Positions 45,741 to 55,296 are shown, counted from the stretch's first letter. The stretch: 64,000 nucleotides of DNA from Hyphomicrobiales bacterium (GCA_900470155.1 UBZT01000008.1:62001-126000); one strand, 5' to 3'. Made by a program: numbers and translations. Notes: generated by a model not told the origin, from the sequence alone.

Positions 45741-47677
45741 GTAGCGCCTCCAAGGTCAATTTGCTTAGGCCCCGAGAATGGGATCGCCGCGGTTATTTCC
45801 GCTCCGAGAAGCATCTCGTCATCCGATGCGAGAGACACGAGGTCGAGGACGAGATTCGTCGGCGCGTCCGAGAGAAGCTTGGTCGGGTCCGTCGCGTCGT
45901 CGTCCGTCCGGCCAGCCGTAGGGTCGTAATCCCGCGCTTCGATATAGGCGATCTGCTCGGAGAGCGTGTTCTCGACGCGGGCGCGGACGATCCCGCCGAC
46001 GGCCATCAGCGTCGGGACAAGGTGCGAGATGGTCGGCAGCGCAAGGACATCCCACGCTTCACCAGTCAGTGACCCCCAGACCGTGCCGACGGGCGCGGTG
46101 GCCTCGATGCCGGACCCGAGCGCGCAGGCGATGGTTATCGAGCAGGTGTGGTCGCTGTCGTCGGCGGACACGATCATATTGTAGCTGATGACCTTGCCCT
46201 GCACGTGGTCGCCCTCGATCGCCAGGCGGCCGGGAGGGATTTCGAACTGGGCGACCTTGCCTACCCAGAGTCCGTTTGCGATAGCGACCTCAAGCGGCAC
46301 CTCGACAGTGACCCTTACGTTGCGCTCGCTGTCGGCTAGGAAAGCACGGCCTTTGAAGGCGGCCGCCAACAGGGTCCGGTGTCCGCGAACGGTCGGCAGG
46401 TAGCGATCCTTGTTCACCCCGCCGATCGGCGACTGGTCCGCGGCTTCGCGCTCCCAGTTCTGGATGATCGTCGGGGGGAACGTCGACATATCCAAAGTCG
46501 TGAAATCATCGGACCATGAAGTCTTGGAGACCCCCGCGATCACGCGCCTCCAGTTGACACCTCCGTGGCGCACGACGGCGCCGACGGCGTAGTTGAGGGA
46601 AGCGCCCCAATCCGGCGTGGTCTCGTCTATCGTGACATCCTGGCAGTCCAGGCTGATCTTCTGTCGGCCGCCGTTTCCGAGCGACGTGTCTTGGGCGCCC
46701 GAGCGGATGACGATCTTCACGATCTCGCGCCGCGCCTGTTCGGCCTCCCAGACCAGGCTGAGATCGTGGTCGTAATAGGTGATGTCCAGCTCGACGGGGC
46801 GCGGCTGTTTGGCCGTCAGGTTCGCGTCGGTGATGTACTGGTAATTGTCCGAGGACCCCTGGAAAGGTCCTGCTTTCGCAGGCGACCCGACGGGGTACTT
46901 CCGAATCAGCGATGACGTTCTGACCGAGTAGCCGTTGGCGTTGGCAATTCCGTCGCCGACGCGCGGCCAGCGGTTCTGGAAGTCCTCGGCGGTCAGGGTG
47001 GACGGAACGCCGCCGAACGCCGACTGGATGGCGGCGGTCGCGAACACGGTCCCGCGCAGCGCCTGCTTCCAGCCGACGTTGACTTCGACTTCAACTTCCT
47101 TGATCGCGGGTCCGGTCAACTCGGCAGACAGGCTGTCGTCATACCATTCGAGACCGAAATCGATGACTTCCAGGCCGTGACCGAAGATGTCGTGAAGCTC
47201 CACCTCGTGCGACGCGGGATGAAACGCGATCACGCGGCTCTGGCCGTCGAGGATTTCCGTCGGGTCGTCGCGGTTCTCGGGCGCGACAAGAACCGGGTCC
47301 CAGTGCGGTTCCGACTTCGTCATCTGAAGGCAGGCGAGCTGCAAGGCTTCCCAGTCCGACGGCGCGCATTTGAAGACGAGCGTGGCGCTGTCAGCGTCGC
47401 TACCGATGGGAAACCCGTCGACCTTGCCTTTCGCCAGGAGGTAGAGCGAGCCGTTCTCGTGGGGATAGGACACGTAGGCCCAGACCTTCTTGCCGGGCGC
47501 ATAGGCGCCGCCCTCGGGCGGTTTCACGTCGAGGGTGACGGTGGCGAATTCGTCTTCACTGTCCACGCCCAGTTCCATGCGCTCAACTTCGAGGTCGAAG
47601 CGGCAATGCACGGCGGGATCGAACACTTCGTCCTCATCTACTAGGGCAACCCAGATATCTCCCCAAGCCATGGTCAA
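45737..47677 (-). CDS. Large tail-tip / hub protein
   Basis: A 646-aa beta-rich protein beginning MTMAWGDIWVALVDEDEVFD. Size, place (second after tape measure) and the regular beta content fit a central tail hub or tip protein. The N-terminal 110 residues (VTLDVKPPEGG, VWAYVSYPHE) look like a baseplate-hub barrel. Coupled to both neighbours by 4-bp overlaps. Family assignment is by context. Confidence 0.62.
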   Translation of the reverse strand: MTMAWGDIWVALVDEDEVFDPAVHCRFDLEVERMELGVDSEDEFATVTLDVKPPEGGAYAPGKKVWAYVSYPHENGSLYLLAKGKVDGFPIGSDADSATLVFKCAPSDWEALQLACLQMTKSEPHWDPVLVAPENRDDPTEILDGQSRVIAFHPASHEVELHDIFGHGLEVIDFGLEWYDDSLSAELTGPAIKEVEVEVNVGWKQALRGTVFATAAIQSAFGGVPSTLTAEDFQNRWPRVGDGIANANGYSVRTSSLIRKYPVGSPAKAGPFQGSSDNYQYITDANLTAKQPRPVELDITYYDHDLSLVWEAEQARREIVKIVIRSGAQDTSLGNGGRQKISLDCQDVTIDETTPDWGASLNYAVGAVVRHGGVNWRRVIAGVSKTSWSDDFTTLDMSTFPPTIIQNWEREAADQSPIGGVNKDRYLPTVRGHRTLLAAAFKGRAFLADSERNVRVTVEVPLEVAIANGLWVGKVAQFEIPPGRLAIEGDHVQGKVISYNMIVSADDSDHTCSITIACALGSGIEATAPVGTVWGSLTGEAWDVLALPTISHLVPTLMAVGGIVRARVENTLSEQIAYIEARDYDPTAGRTDDDATDPTKLLSDAPTNLVLDLVSLASDDEMLLGAEITAAIPFSGPKQIDLGGAT

Positions 47678-48162
47678 ACCTCACGGAGATTGAGGGTCGA
47701 ACTGCCGACGGCGCCCCATTCGTCGGTGTCGAGGTCCCAGGCTTCAACCATGAAGACTACGATGGGACGGAAGGTGTAGTTGGTCGCTCCGACAGGCGCG
47801 GATGCCTCGTTGGCACCGGATGCGACGACATCGCCGACGGCGTTACGCCAGATGACCGATCCGGGGACATGAGGACGCACGAAGGCGCTCCCGACTTTCC
47901 CCGAGATTTCGGCGGCGCAATGGACGGTGACGATATCCCCGGCCCAGAGGCCGTTGAACGCTGGCGGATAGGTGTCCGAGAACGATATCGTCGACTTGAA
48001 CTTCTGAAGGCTCGGACGCATCCGCGCCTTCAGAACGCCGTTCGCGAGGCGGCGGATCGACCCCGCCGTGTCGAGCGTCAGGGTCTGGCCGAGCTGACGG
48101 GACGACTGTGGGATGATGCCGAGTTCGACGAGATCGAGGACCGTTTCTGTCGGGAAATACAT
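47674..48162 (-). CDS. Tail-tip protein following tape measure
   Basis: A 162-aa product starting MYFPTETVLDLVELG, one base after the tape-measure stop. Its beta-rich core (SISFSDTYPPAFNGLWAGD-like) and position match distal tail proteins that join the tube to the hub. No close family name. Confidence 0.6.
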   Translation of the reverse strand: MYFPTETVLDLVELGIIPQSSRQLGQTLTLDTAGSIRRLANGVLKARMRPSLQKFKSTISFSDTYPPAFNGLWAGDIVTVHCAAEISGKVGSAFVRPHVPGSVIWRNAVGDVVASGANEASAPVGATNYTFRPIVVFMVEAWDLDTDEWGAVGSSTLNLREV

Positions 48163-48163
48163 G

Positions 48164-51100
48164 TCAGGTTCTCCAGCGTGGCACGGCGCCACGCGACGCG
48201 GCGGCCGAGCGGGTCAATGTGCGGTTGACGGCGCGCACCACGTCGCGCTCGGCGTAGACCTGGCCGACGCGGTTGCCGCCGACGGCGAGGTTCCAGTTGC
48301 CGAGGTTGCCAAGGCCGGAGGACGCAGGCACGGTCTGGCCGACGATGCCTCCGGTCGCGAAATGGTCTCGGGGGACGAGGAGGTTGTTCATCGCGTGAAT
48401 GAAGTTCTCGCCGTAATGACCGACGGCGCGCGCGTTCACCACGCCTTCGCCGTTCGACAGCCAGGCGCGGATGCTGTCGGAAACAGACGATCCCGCACCC
48501 CTTATTATCCCGCCAGTTGCGAGGCGGGGAGACTTGTCATCGGAACCTAAAAGGCTTCCGCTACCAAACGCAGGGATGGTTTCCGTGATGCGTGAAACCG
48601 TGTCGGACGCGCCCGAGGTGACGACGTTCCAAAGCGCGCGGAAACGGTCGCCGATCTGGGTAGCGAGGTCGTCAAAATAGGGGAACAGGTTGGTGAAGCT
48701 GTCGGTGACATCGGCGTAGGCAAGACCCGGTGCAACGTCGAACGACCGCCACAGCCCGTGGAAAATGACCCTGACCGAGTCTACCTTTTCGCGGAAGAAG
48801 TCGGACATCCGCGTCCAGGTGGACTTGGTCTTCTCGAAAGCCATCTCCTGGTATTCGGCGTTCGAGTCCCACATCGATTTCATAGACGCGACGGCTGCCG
48901 CCGTCTGGGTCTCGACGTAGTCAGCGGCCGTGCCGGCCTTTTCCATGCCGTCGGACAGAGCCGCACGGGCGCCTTCGCCGAAAGTCTGGAATGTGCCTGG
49001 GATATCCGAGAGTGCCTTTTTGGTGCCGTCCACCGCATCGACTGTCGCGGCTTTGACATCGCCGAAGGTGGTATTGAGCTGGTCACCCACTCCGTCTCCG
49101 ACCGATGCGCCCGACTTCTTCAGTTCGTCCAGACGGCGCTTTGCTTCGTCGAGCGCGTCCGTGCCGAGCGAGGCGGGCGCGCTCATGACGGGCATGTCCG
49201 GCATAGATATATCCAGCGACGAAAGACGGTCTTGCGCGGCCTTCAGCGCGGCGACCTGCGTCTCGTCCATGACACCGACGGTGTCGGATATCGCCGCGCT
49301 CATCTGGTCGCCAGTGAGGCCGTATTCCTCGCGCAGGCGGGAAAGCTCGGCGGACACCGACGAAGTCGTGTCCTTGGCCGAGGTCTTCAACTGGTCGCCA
49401 GTCAGGCCATATTCCTGCTGGAGCTTACGGAGCTGGTCGCCCATGGATGCGGTGGCACCTGAGGCCGCGTCCGTACCGCTGGAGAACATCTTGTCCCAGT
49501 TCGCGGAGCTTTCCTTGGCGGCGACGGCGACTTCGTCTTTCAGGTCCGTGACGCTTTCGGCCACGCCACCGAAGGCTTGCTTGCCCTTGTCCTGAATAGT
49601 CCCGAAAGCTTTCTCCATTTCGGCGCGGCTGTCGGCGGCCGCTTTCTCCATGGCGGCATGGTCTTTCTCCACGCCGTCGGCGGTTTTGCCCGACGCGTCG
49701 AGAATACGGTCTCCGGCTTCTTCGAAGGGCTTGGCGATCGCGACAGGATCGATAAGTCCGAACCACTCGGCGACTGACCTGATTGCGCTCTTGAACGTTT
49801 CTACCGGATGCAGGATCGTGTTGACGATGCCCTTGGCGGTCGCCCATAGCGTGTTTCCGACCCATTTCAGGACTGCCCACACCTGATCGCGGAACTGCCA
49901 GAGGACATAGCCGATCCCGACGATGGCGACACCGATGGCGGTGGCGGCGCCGACCATGACCCACATCGGTGCCGTGGCGCCCACGAACAGCGTGGTGAGC
50001 CAGGTCAGCGCCGGGATAAGCCCACTGAAGATCGCCGTGGTTACGTATTTCACCAAGCCAGCGAACCCGTTGAGAATGAACAGGGTTGTGCTGACGGCCG
50101 TGCCGATCGTCTGGAAGATCGCGCTCGCGCGGGTGATGTGGAGGATAAGGAAGACCAGGCCAAGCTGGACACCACTATCTAGCCCAAGCGCCTTGGCGAC
50201 CCAATCGATAGCCTCGTAGACGGCGACAAAAATGTTCTTCACCGCGACGAACGCGACACCGATATCGCGGGGGAGATCGGTGAAGACCTTCACGATCACA
50301 TCTTTATGCTGCTTGACCCACTCGGCCACGGGACCGAGGAAAGCGAAAGGGTTCTCCTTGGGAATCGCATTGCCGTTGAGCAGGATGGCGACGGCGACTA
50401 CGAGGTCGCTGAACGCGCTGGCGATGAAAGCGACGGCGGTCGCGATCTTATCCCTGTGGTTGATGATTACACCCGCCACGGCGCCGACGGCAACGCCGAG
50501 GCTGCGGATCGTTTCACCGATCTTGCCCGCCCAAGGCATGGAGTATTCGCCGCCTTCGCCGGAAATGCCCTGACGCAGGTTTTCAAACGCAACGGCTACC
50601 GTCGCCGCGATCGTAGCGAGCGTCGGGAATTTGGTTTCGCCGTATCCGGCGGCGGCGACGATCGCCTGCCCGAGGGACCAGGCGGCGGTCGATGCCAAGT
50701 CCAGTGTCTTCCACACGTCGTTGAGCCAGGTGGCTCGCGAGGCCTTGCCGCCGCCCAGCATATCCAGAAGGTCGGCAAGCACGTTCTTGGCCGTGTTCAG
50801 CGCGGGGACAAGCCGTCTGACCCAGCCCCGTTCGATTTTGCCGATGTCGCCGAGGAATGCGCGGGCGATGTCGGCAGACAGGCTGCTGATGTTCTTCGCG
50901 GCCTTTCCGACCATCTCGGCAATCTTGTCGCCGGACTTGGCGAGGAAGGCCGCCGTCCGCTCGGAGTTTTTCGTTAGTTCCGGCAGTAGCTGGTCGCCGA
51001 CCTTGTACGAGATACCGATAAGGGCCTCGCGGACCTTGCGGGATTTCGCCAGAAGTTCGGTTGCCTGCTTGGACTGCGCTTCGGTGACGGTCGTGCCGTA

Positions 51101-51868
51101 CTGGTCGGCCTGAGACGAGTACTTCCGCAGACCTTCGGCGCCGTCCTCGAGAATCGGCAACAGCTTAGTCGCCGACGTGCCGAACAGGTCGAGGGCGGCA
51201 GAGGCTCTCAGGTTGTCTTTAGGAATCGCGCGAAGGCCGTCGGCGACCTCGTCCAAGATGGTATCCGTGGATTTGATCTCGCCGTTCAGGTCTCGGACGT
51301 TGACACCGATCTGCTTGAAATAAGCATCGCTGGCACCGCCCTTGGCGGCATCCGTAATGCGATCCGACAGTGACTGAAGTCCAGTGGTGATGTCGGTGAC
51401 GGAGCCACCTGCCAGACGGGTTGCTGACGCAAGGCGGCTGAAAGTCTCCACCGACACGCCCGCCGCCCTGGCGAGCTTTCCCATTTCCGAAACGGACGAA
51501 CCGACCTTGAGGCCGAAGCCGTTGACGGCCGCGACGGCGCCCACTCCGAGGGTAATGATCTTCCCGGACGCGTTCACCGCGGCCTTACCGAGGTCGGCTA
51601 CGAGGCCGGACGAGGTTTTTATGACGGTAGCCAGTCCGCCCGCCGCAGTCTTCATCAACCCGAACGAACGGACCCCGACGGTTCCGGTCGTGCGGATCGT
51701 GGTGTTCGCGACACCGACGGACTTCGACAGGCCGTCGCCGACCTTTTTGCCTGCGGCGTTCATGCGATCGGCAGCGCGTTCGAAATTGGCCTCGATCTGT
51801 GCGAACGAAGCCTTGAGTTCCTCAAGGCCCTTGAACTGGATTTTCGCGTTGATAATCGGTGTCGTCAT
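48164..51868 (-). CDS. Tail tape measure protein
   Basis: A 1234-aa protein, the largest of the operon, which sets tail length and helps deliver DNA. The N-terminal 280 residues form amphipathic helices with the AGVSVETFSRLASA and LGTSATKLLP-like segments of tape-measure families; the centre has a run of membrane-type helices (about residues 535-650), and the C-terminus is helical. Its start overlaps the T frame by 4 bp (51865-51868). No copy of the late repeat lies within it. Confidence 0.92.
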   Translation of the reverse strand: MTTPIINAKIQFKGLEELKASFAQIEANFERAADRMNAAGKKVGDGLSKSVGVANTTIRTTGTVGVRSFGLMKTAAGGLATVIKTSSGLVADLGKAAVNASGKIITLGVGAVAAVNGFGLKVGSSVSEMGKLARAAGVSVETFSRLASATRLAGGSVTDITTGLQSLSDRITDAAKGGASDAYFKQIGVNVRDLNGEIKSTDTILDEVADGLRAIPKDNLRASAALDLFGTSATKLLPILEDGAEGLRKYSSQADQYGTTVTEAQSKQATELLAKSRKVREALIGISYKVGDQLLPELTKNSERTAAFLAKSGDKIAEMVGKAAKNISSLSADIARAFLGDIGKIERGWVRRLVPALNTAKNVLADLLDMLGGGKASRATWLNDVWKTLDLASTAAWSLGQAIVAAAGYGETKFPTLATIAATVAVAFENLRQGISGEGGEYSMPWAGKIGETIRSLGVAVGAVAGVIINHRDKIATAVAFIASAFSDLVVAVAILLNGNAIPKENPFAFLGPVAEWVKQHKDVIVKVFTDLPRDIGVAFVAVKNIFVAVYEAIDWVAKALGLDSGVQLGLVFLILHITRASAIFQTIGTAVSTTLFILNGFAGLVKYVTTAIFSGLIPALTWLTTLFVGATAPMWVMVGAATAIGVAIVGIGYVLWQFRDQVWAVLKWVGNTLWATAKGIVNTILHPVETFKSAIRSVAEWFGLIDPVAIAKPFEEAGDRILDASGKTADGVEKDHAAMEKAAADSRAEMEKAFGTIQDKGKQAFGGVAESVTDLKDEVAVAAKESSANWDKMFSSGTDAASGATASMGDQLRKLQQEYGLTGDQLKTSAKDTTSSVSAELSRLREEYGLTGDQMSAAISDTVGVMDETQVAALKAAQDRLSSLDISMPDMPVMSAPASLGTDALDEAKRRLDELKKSGASVGDGVGDQLNTTFGDVKAATVDAVDGTKKALSDIPGTFQTFGEGARAALSDGMEKAGTAADYVETQTAAAVASMKSMWDSNAEYQEMAFEKTKSTWTRMSDFFREKVDSVRVIFHGLWRSFDVAPGLAYADVTDSFTNLFPYFDDLATQIGDRFRALWNVVTSGASDTVSRITETIPAFGSGSLLGSDDKSPRLATGGIIRGAGSSVSDSIRAWLSNGEGVVNARAVGHYGENFIHAMNNLLVPRDHFATGGIVGQTVPASSGLGNLGNWNLAVGGNRVGQVYAERDVVRAVNRTLTRSAAASRGAVPRWRT

Positions 51869-52191
51869 CTACTCATCCACGGCAGGGTTTTGTGCTGCTC
51901 CTCCAGCCGCTCGGCGACCGCCTTCGACGCAGGGCGTGTTTCCTGAGTAGGTTGCGCTGGCTCGTTCGCGTGAGACCCTGTCAATTTGCCCCGTAGGTCC
52001 TTGATGGCCTTTTCCTCGCCACGGGCTCCGAGGACGGCGACATCGAGCTGGCGAAGCGTCTCGGCGTTCTGGAGCTGGCGATGGACGGAAAGGCGGTGGA
52101 AAATCTGGCGTGGTGTCCAAGACCAGGGGTCGGGGTAGCCCGCCTCGCACAGCGCCGCGCAGGCGTAGTCCAAGGTTTCCCAGAGGCCCAT
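51865..52191 (-). CDS. Tail assembly chaperone T domain (made as GT by -1 frameshift)
   Basis: A 108-residue frame (MGLWETLDYACAALCEAGYP) just upstream of tape measure. The frame is open upstream of its ATG and joins, without a stop, to the A AAA AAG slippery site in the previous gene. It is therefore probably translated mainly as the C-terminal part of a GT fusion of 262 aa, as in lambda. ATG 52191 lacks a good ribosome site, in agreement with this. A late repeat copy lies inside. Confidence 0.8.
   Translation of the reverse strand: MGLWETLDYACAALCEAGYPDPWSWTPRQIFHRLSVHRQLQNAETLRQLDVAVLGARGEEKAIKDLRGKLTGSHANEPAQPTQETRPASKAVAERLEEQHKTLPWMSR
51968..51980 (+). repeat. Late-region repeat copy 3 (inside T)
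   Basis: GCGTGAGACCCTG, in the T frame where it encodes TGSHA; 100 bp upstream of the tape-measure start. Confidence 0.88.
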
Positions 52192-52232
52192 TTCGGGAGC
52201 CTCCGGTTGCGCCTCAGCCTGAGAGGGGTGGC

Positions 52233-52652
52233 TTACGCGGCGGCTAGAATGCCCAGGCGGCCGCCCAGTGCCAGCAGCTTTTTTTTGGCAGCCTCCGCAT
52301 CCGGCACGACCACGGCTACGATACCGTCGATCAGGTCGAACAGCTCGTCGGGAGTGAGGCTCAGAACGAAGTCCTGAATGTCCGTGACATCCTCGTCACG
52401 GGCGTTTCCCGTGAGGGCGCGGATCGCGAGCCAGGACGCGAGCTTCGGCACCTTGCGGAGGATCGTGGCGACATCGACCTGGCCTTCGGCGAAGGCTTTG
52501 ACGTCTTCTTGGCTCACCTCGATCTCGACGCGGTCGATGATCTCTAGAAGACCCGGAGGCGAGATTTCGAGCTGTGCTTCGCCGACGGTGACGACGTGTG
52601 TGCGCTTCATCGCCTTAAAAGCGGCGGCATTGCGTTGTGCGATCGTGGTCAT
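52233..52652 (-). CDS. Tail assembly chaperone G
   Basis: A 139-aa acidic helical protein (MTTIAQRNAAAFKAMKR) that stands where lambda G does, between tail tube and tape measure. Near its end a run of eight A residues (codons AAA AAA AAG) allows a -1 shift to the T frame. GGGAGAG precedes ATG 52652, and a late repeat copy lies 53 bp upstream. Confidence 0.82.
   Translation of the reverse strand: MTTIAQRNAAAFKAMKRTHVVTVGEAQLEISPPGLLEIIDRVEIEVSQEDVKAFAEGQVDVATILRKVPKLASWLAIRALTGNARDEDVTDIQDFVLSLTPDELFDLIDGIVAVVVPDAEAAKKKLLALGGRLGILAAA
52278..52284 (-). other. -1 programmed frameshift site (A AAA AAG)
   Basis: The heptamer A AAA AAG is in the right phase of the G frame (codons AAA AAA AAG at 52286-52278). 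After a -1 shift the frame stays open for 29 codons to ATG 52191 and through T. Twelve bases after it, GGCGGC (as RNA 52265-52260) can pair with GCCGCC (52244-52239). The same slippery heptamer is used by E. coli dnaX. Confidence 0.85.
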
Positions 52653-52704
52653 TTTCTCTCCCTTTTGCCCGTATCAACAGGCTTCAGGAGAGCGCGGGGT
52701 CAGC

Positions 52705-52720
52705 GCGTGAGACCCTGCGG
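52705..52720 (+). repeat. Late-region repeat copy 4
   Basis: Full GCGTGAGACCCTGCGG between G and the 182-aa gene, 53 bp upstream of the G start. Confidence 0.92.
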
Positions 52721-52725
52721 TAGCG

Positions 52726-53274
52726 TCAGGGAAGCTTGATACCAGCGTTCTTGAGTTCGGCGCGGATGACGTCGAGCTTCTTCTGGCCTATGTTTCCTTG
52801 AAAGCGCTTCTTTTTGTCGTAGAGGGCGCCCGTCTTCAGATGCAGTTTCAGGTTCGCATCGTAGTTATGAGCATGGGGATCGGACGGAAACGGATCGGCA
52901 TCGTAGCGATGAATTTCCCAAACTTCGCCTTTCACCTTGACTATCTTCTCCGTCAGCATGCGCGGAACGTCGTCGGGAATAATGCCGTCGTCCTCTGAAA
53001 GTGTGAGTGTGTGGAGGACGATAGGTTGACCCTTGTTGAAGTCGAAATCCTTCAGGAGCCCGACGATCTTGTCCTTGGTCAGACTATGGTCGAGGACATC
53101 CGCGGAATGCGCGTCGTCGATATCGAGGGCTTTGCGGATCGCGGCTTGAACGTCGTCTGAGCTTAGGTCCTGGACATGGAGAGCTGAAAGCTCGGGAATG
53201 GCGGCATTGAGTGCGGCAATATAAGCATTGATCTTGTGGCTGGGGTCGTCAGGTTCTGTCACGCGGGCCTCCAT
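52726..53274 (-). CDS. Hypothetical protein with His/Asp-rich motif (candidate moron)
   Basis: A 182-aa product placed between tail tube and chaperone G, where lambda-type phages often have no gene or an accessory one. The centre reads VWEIHRYDADPFPSDPHAHN, followed by KLHLKTGALYDKKKR, an unusual cluster of His and Asp in fixed spacing that looks like a metal-binding or catalytic site. The N-terminal half is helical. I do not recognise a named family. Confidence 0.6.
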   Translation of the reverse strand: MEARVTEPDDPSHKINAYIAALNAAIPELSALHVQDLSSDDVQAAIRKALDIDDAHSADVLDHSLTKDKIVGLLKDFDFNKGQPIVLHTLTLSEDDGIIPDDVPRMLTEKIVKVKGEVWEIHRYDADPFPSDPHAHNYDANLKLHLKTGALYDKKKRFQGNIGQKKLDVIRAELKNAGIKLP

Positions 53275-53331
53275 TTGTTTGCCCTCGTGTATAGCAAACG
53301 GCCCCGATATCGCTACCGGGGCCGCAAGAAT

Positions 53332-54105
53332 TTACTCATCGTCGCCCTTGAGCGCCCAAGTGTATCCGAAGCCTTCCGACGTATCGAGGATAGAACCCGA
53401 GAACTGGACGCTCGCGAAGTCGTCTTCGGAGATGAGGGCGATGTCGCCGTTCGGGGAAACCTCGACTTCCAGCAGATGGTAGGCCTGCGGGTTCGAGTTC
53501 GCGCCGACATCGCGAATGAGTACTTCCAAGGTTTCGGAAGCCTTCGCGCCGATTTTCGCCTTAGTGCGGTTTCCCTCGGCAATCGAGGCTGCGGTGCCCG
53601 CGATCGTGTATTCGGTGGCCTCGGTTACGCCTACGGGAAGGCTGAAGACTTCGACCATACCCAGATCAGGGTCGACGACCCTGTAGTGCTCCAGGGCGAA
53701 AGCTTCTTCGCCGACCTTGATAGTGACGGCGCTGATATCCTGCTTTCCTACGTAGTGCGGACCGATGCCGATCGCGGCGCACTCGAACGGCCCAGTTGTC
53801 TGCGCGTAGGCGACCTTCTGCCCGAGAACCGACATCATCTTGATGAAGGGCGTGAACTGGAAGCAGGTGAAGTTGAACGTGGAGTCGGTCGAAATGACGA
53901 CTTCGATCGCTTTGGTGCGGACCCTGGCGTTCTTCCTGAAGCGCGATGCCTTAGTGGGCGTGAAGCCCATGGTGATCGCGTCCACGTCGCCGATCTGAAT
54001 CCACGCCGTGCTGGCAAGCATACCGTTCACTTTGGGGCGGACGAACATTTCCGCTCTACGGAGTTCGTAAAGCCCGGAATCGAGAACTGAATAAGAAGCG
54101 GCCAT
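53332..54105 (-). CDS. Major tail tube protein
   Basis: A 257-aa beta-rich protein (MAASYSVLDSGLYELRRAEM) at the lambda V position, after the tail-completion gene and before the chaperones. Regular beta pattern, moderate size, and a following gene pair G/GT support the call. GGAG is found 7 bases before ATG 54105. Confidence 0.72.
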   Translation of the reverse strand: MAASYSVLDSGLYELRRAEMFVRPKVNGMLASTAWIQIGDVDAITMGFTPTKASRFRKNARVRTKAIEVVISTDSTFNFTCFQFTPFIKMMSVLGQKVAYAQTTGPFECAAIGIGPHYVGKQDISAVTIKVGEEAFALEHYRVVDPDLGMVEVFSLPVGVTEATEYTIAGTAASIAEGNRTKAKIGAKASETLEVLIRDVGANSNPQAYHLLEVEVSPNGDIALISEDDFASVQFSGSILDTSEGFGYTWALKGDDE

Positions 54106-54117
54106 TGCGGTCTCCTG

Positions 54118-54591
54118 TTACGCGTGCAGTGGCACGCCTGGATGATTTTCTCTGGTGCGCCAGGTGACGGACAGCATGAGCTGACGCACGGCGACCACTG
54201 CGCCACGATTGCTGACGGGGTCTGCGTGAGACCCTGCGGTTCGGAGGTCGGAGGCTCGGGGCTTGCCGTCGGGACCTGTCAGCAGGGGATCGGCGAGCAA
54301 GGCCGTCTCGATGCGCTCGGCGATATCTCGCTGCACGCGATCGACGTCGTCATAGCGGCCGTCGTGGATGACGGAGACGACGACCACGCCGGAGCGGGCC
54401 TGCGGGCGTGTTCCTGGACGGCCGCCGTCCGGTGTCGTCACGGAGACATCGGGCATCCGGACACGGGCGCACGGCCACTCCGAGGGCACCGTCGGAAACT
54501 GCGACGACTGCGCCACGCGTCCGACGAACTCGGGTATCGCCGCAATGACGCGGGCCTGGACGATGTCGAGGATATCTTGTTCGATGCTCAT
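54118..54591 (-). CDS. Tail terminator/completion protein (U-like)
   Basis: A 157-aa product (MSIEQDILDIVQARVIAAIPE) with helix-strand pattern and VVVVSVIHDGRYDDVDRVQRDIAERIE, like tail-terminator proteins of lambda U type. It overlaps the upstream joining gene by 4 bp. A late repeat copy inside it encodes RTAGSHA. Confidence 0.65.
   Translation of the reverse strand: MSIEQDILDIVQARVIAAIPEFVGRVAQSSQFPTVPSEWPCARVRMPDVSVTTPDGGRPGTRPQARSGVVVVSVIHDGRYDDVDRVQRDIAERIETALLADPLLTGPDGKPRASDLRTAGSHADPVSNRGAVVAVRQLMLSVTWRTRENHPGVPLHA
54224..54239 (+). repeat. Late-region repeat copy 5 (inside U-like gene)
   Basis: Full GCGTGAGACCCTGCGG; 119 bp upstream of the tail-tube start. Confidence 0.92.
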
Positions 54592-54920
54592 CTCGGAGTG
54601 GTCTCCAGATCGACGGCCACCAGGGCGACTCCGTCGGGACGGACACCACGGGGGTCCACATGGTATGTCATTGCCCGAACCGTAAAACGGGAGCCTTCGA
54701 CGACGTGGACGGCATCCGACGGCGCGATCCGCAACGTGTTGATGTCCGCCTTGGCACTGTTGCCGCCGTAAGCGGAAAAGGTCTGTGTCTTCTGGCGGAC
54801 GATGGCGCGCATCGGCCTGTCGTCTTGTCCCTCGGCGTGCAAGACGACATCCTCGGCGTTGCCCGTGGAAAGCAGGGTCCTGGCGAAGTCTTCAAATGCA
54901 GGCGCCGTCGAGATGATCAT
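54588..54920 (-). CDS. Head-tail joining protein (FII-like)
   Basis: A 110-aa beta-rich product (MIISTAPAFEDFARTLLST), of the size and place of lambda FII/Z-type connectors, between the capsid genes and the tail terminator. Overlaps the next gene by 4 bp. Assignment is mainly by context. Confidence 0.58.
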   Translation of the reverse strand: MIISTAPAFEDFARTLLSTGNAEDVVLHAEGQDDRPMRAIVRQKTQTFSAYGGNSAKADINTLRIAPSDAVHVVEGSRFTVRAMTYHVDPRGVRPDGVALVAVDLETTPR

Positions 54921-54923
54921 CGG

Positions 54924-55295
54924 TTACAGCTCCGAGGCAGCGCGCCAGAATGCATCCAGCGCGGCTGTGTCCATGCCAACGGCCGCCGCGAAAACCTCGA
55001 CGAGCTGGTGATTACGCTCGAACCGGGTCGCACCCGAGAGGACCATCCGCGCGGCGAACTGCGCATTGACGGGAATACCGGAGACAATGGCCTCGATCGC
55101 CGCTGGCAAGGCACCCGTCGCCACGGCGGCCAAGGCCTCAGCATGGGTGACGTAGCCGTCGATCGCGAGCTGCTGGAAGAACTGCCTGTCCGAAATTTCG
55201 GGTAGCGGACGGCGGAAGCCAGCGACGGTCACATCGGCGACGACGTGGTCTTCGAAAGTCTTGGTTTTGACGTTGTAGCGGCGAAGAATTGCCAT
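54924..55295 (-). CDS. Phage structural-region hypothetical protein (123 aa)
   Basis: A 123-aa product from ATG 55295 (MAILRRYNVKTKTFEDH), behind GGAG. The second half is alanine-rich and helical (AVATGALPAAIEAIVSGI). It starts two bases before the stop of the gene upstream. Possibly a neck or connector protein; no family recognised. Confidence 0.58.
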   Translation of the reverse strand: MAILRRYNVKTKTFEDHVVADVTVAGFRRPLPEISDRQFFQQLAIDGYVTHAEALAAVATGALPAAIEAIVSGIPVNAQFAARMVLSGATRFERNHQLVEVFAAAVGMDTAALDAFWRAASEL

Positions 55296-55296
55296 T

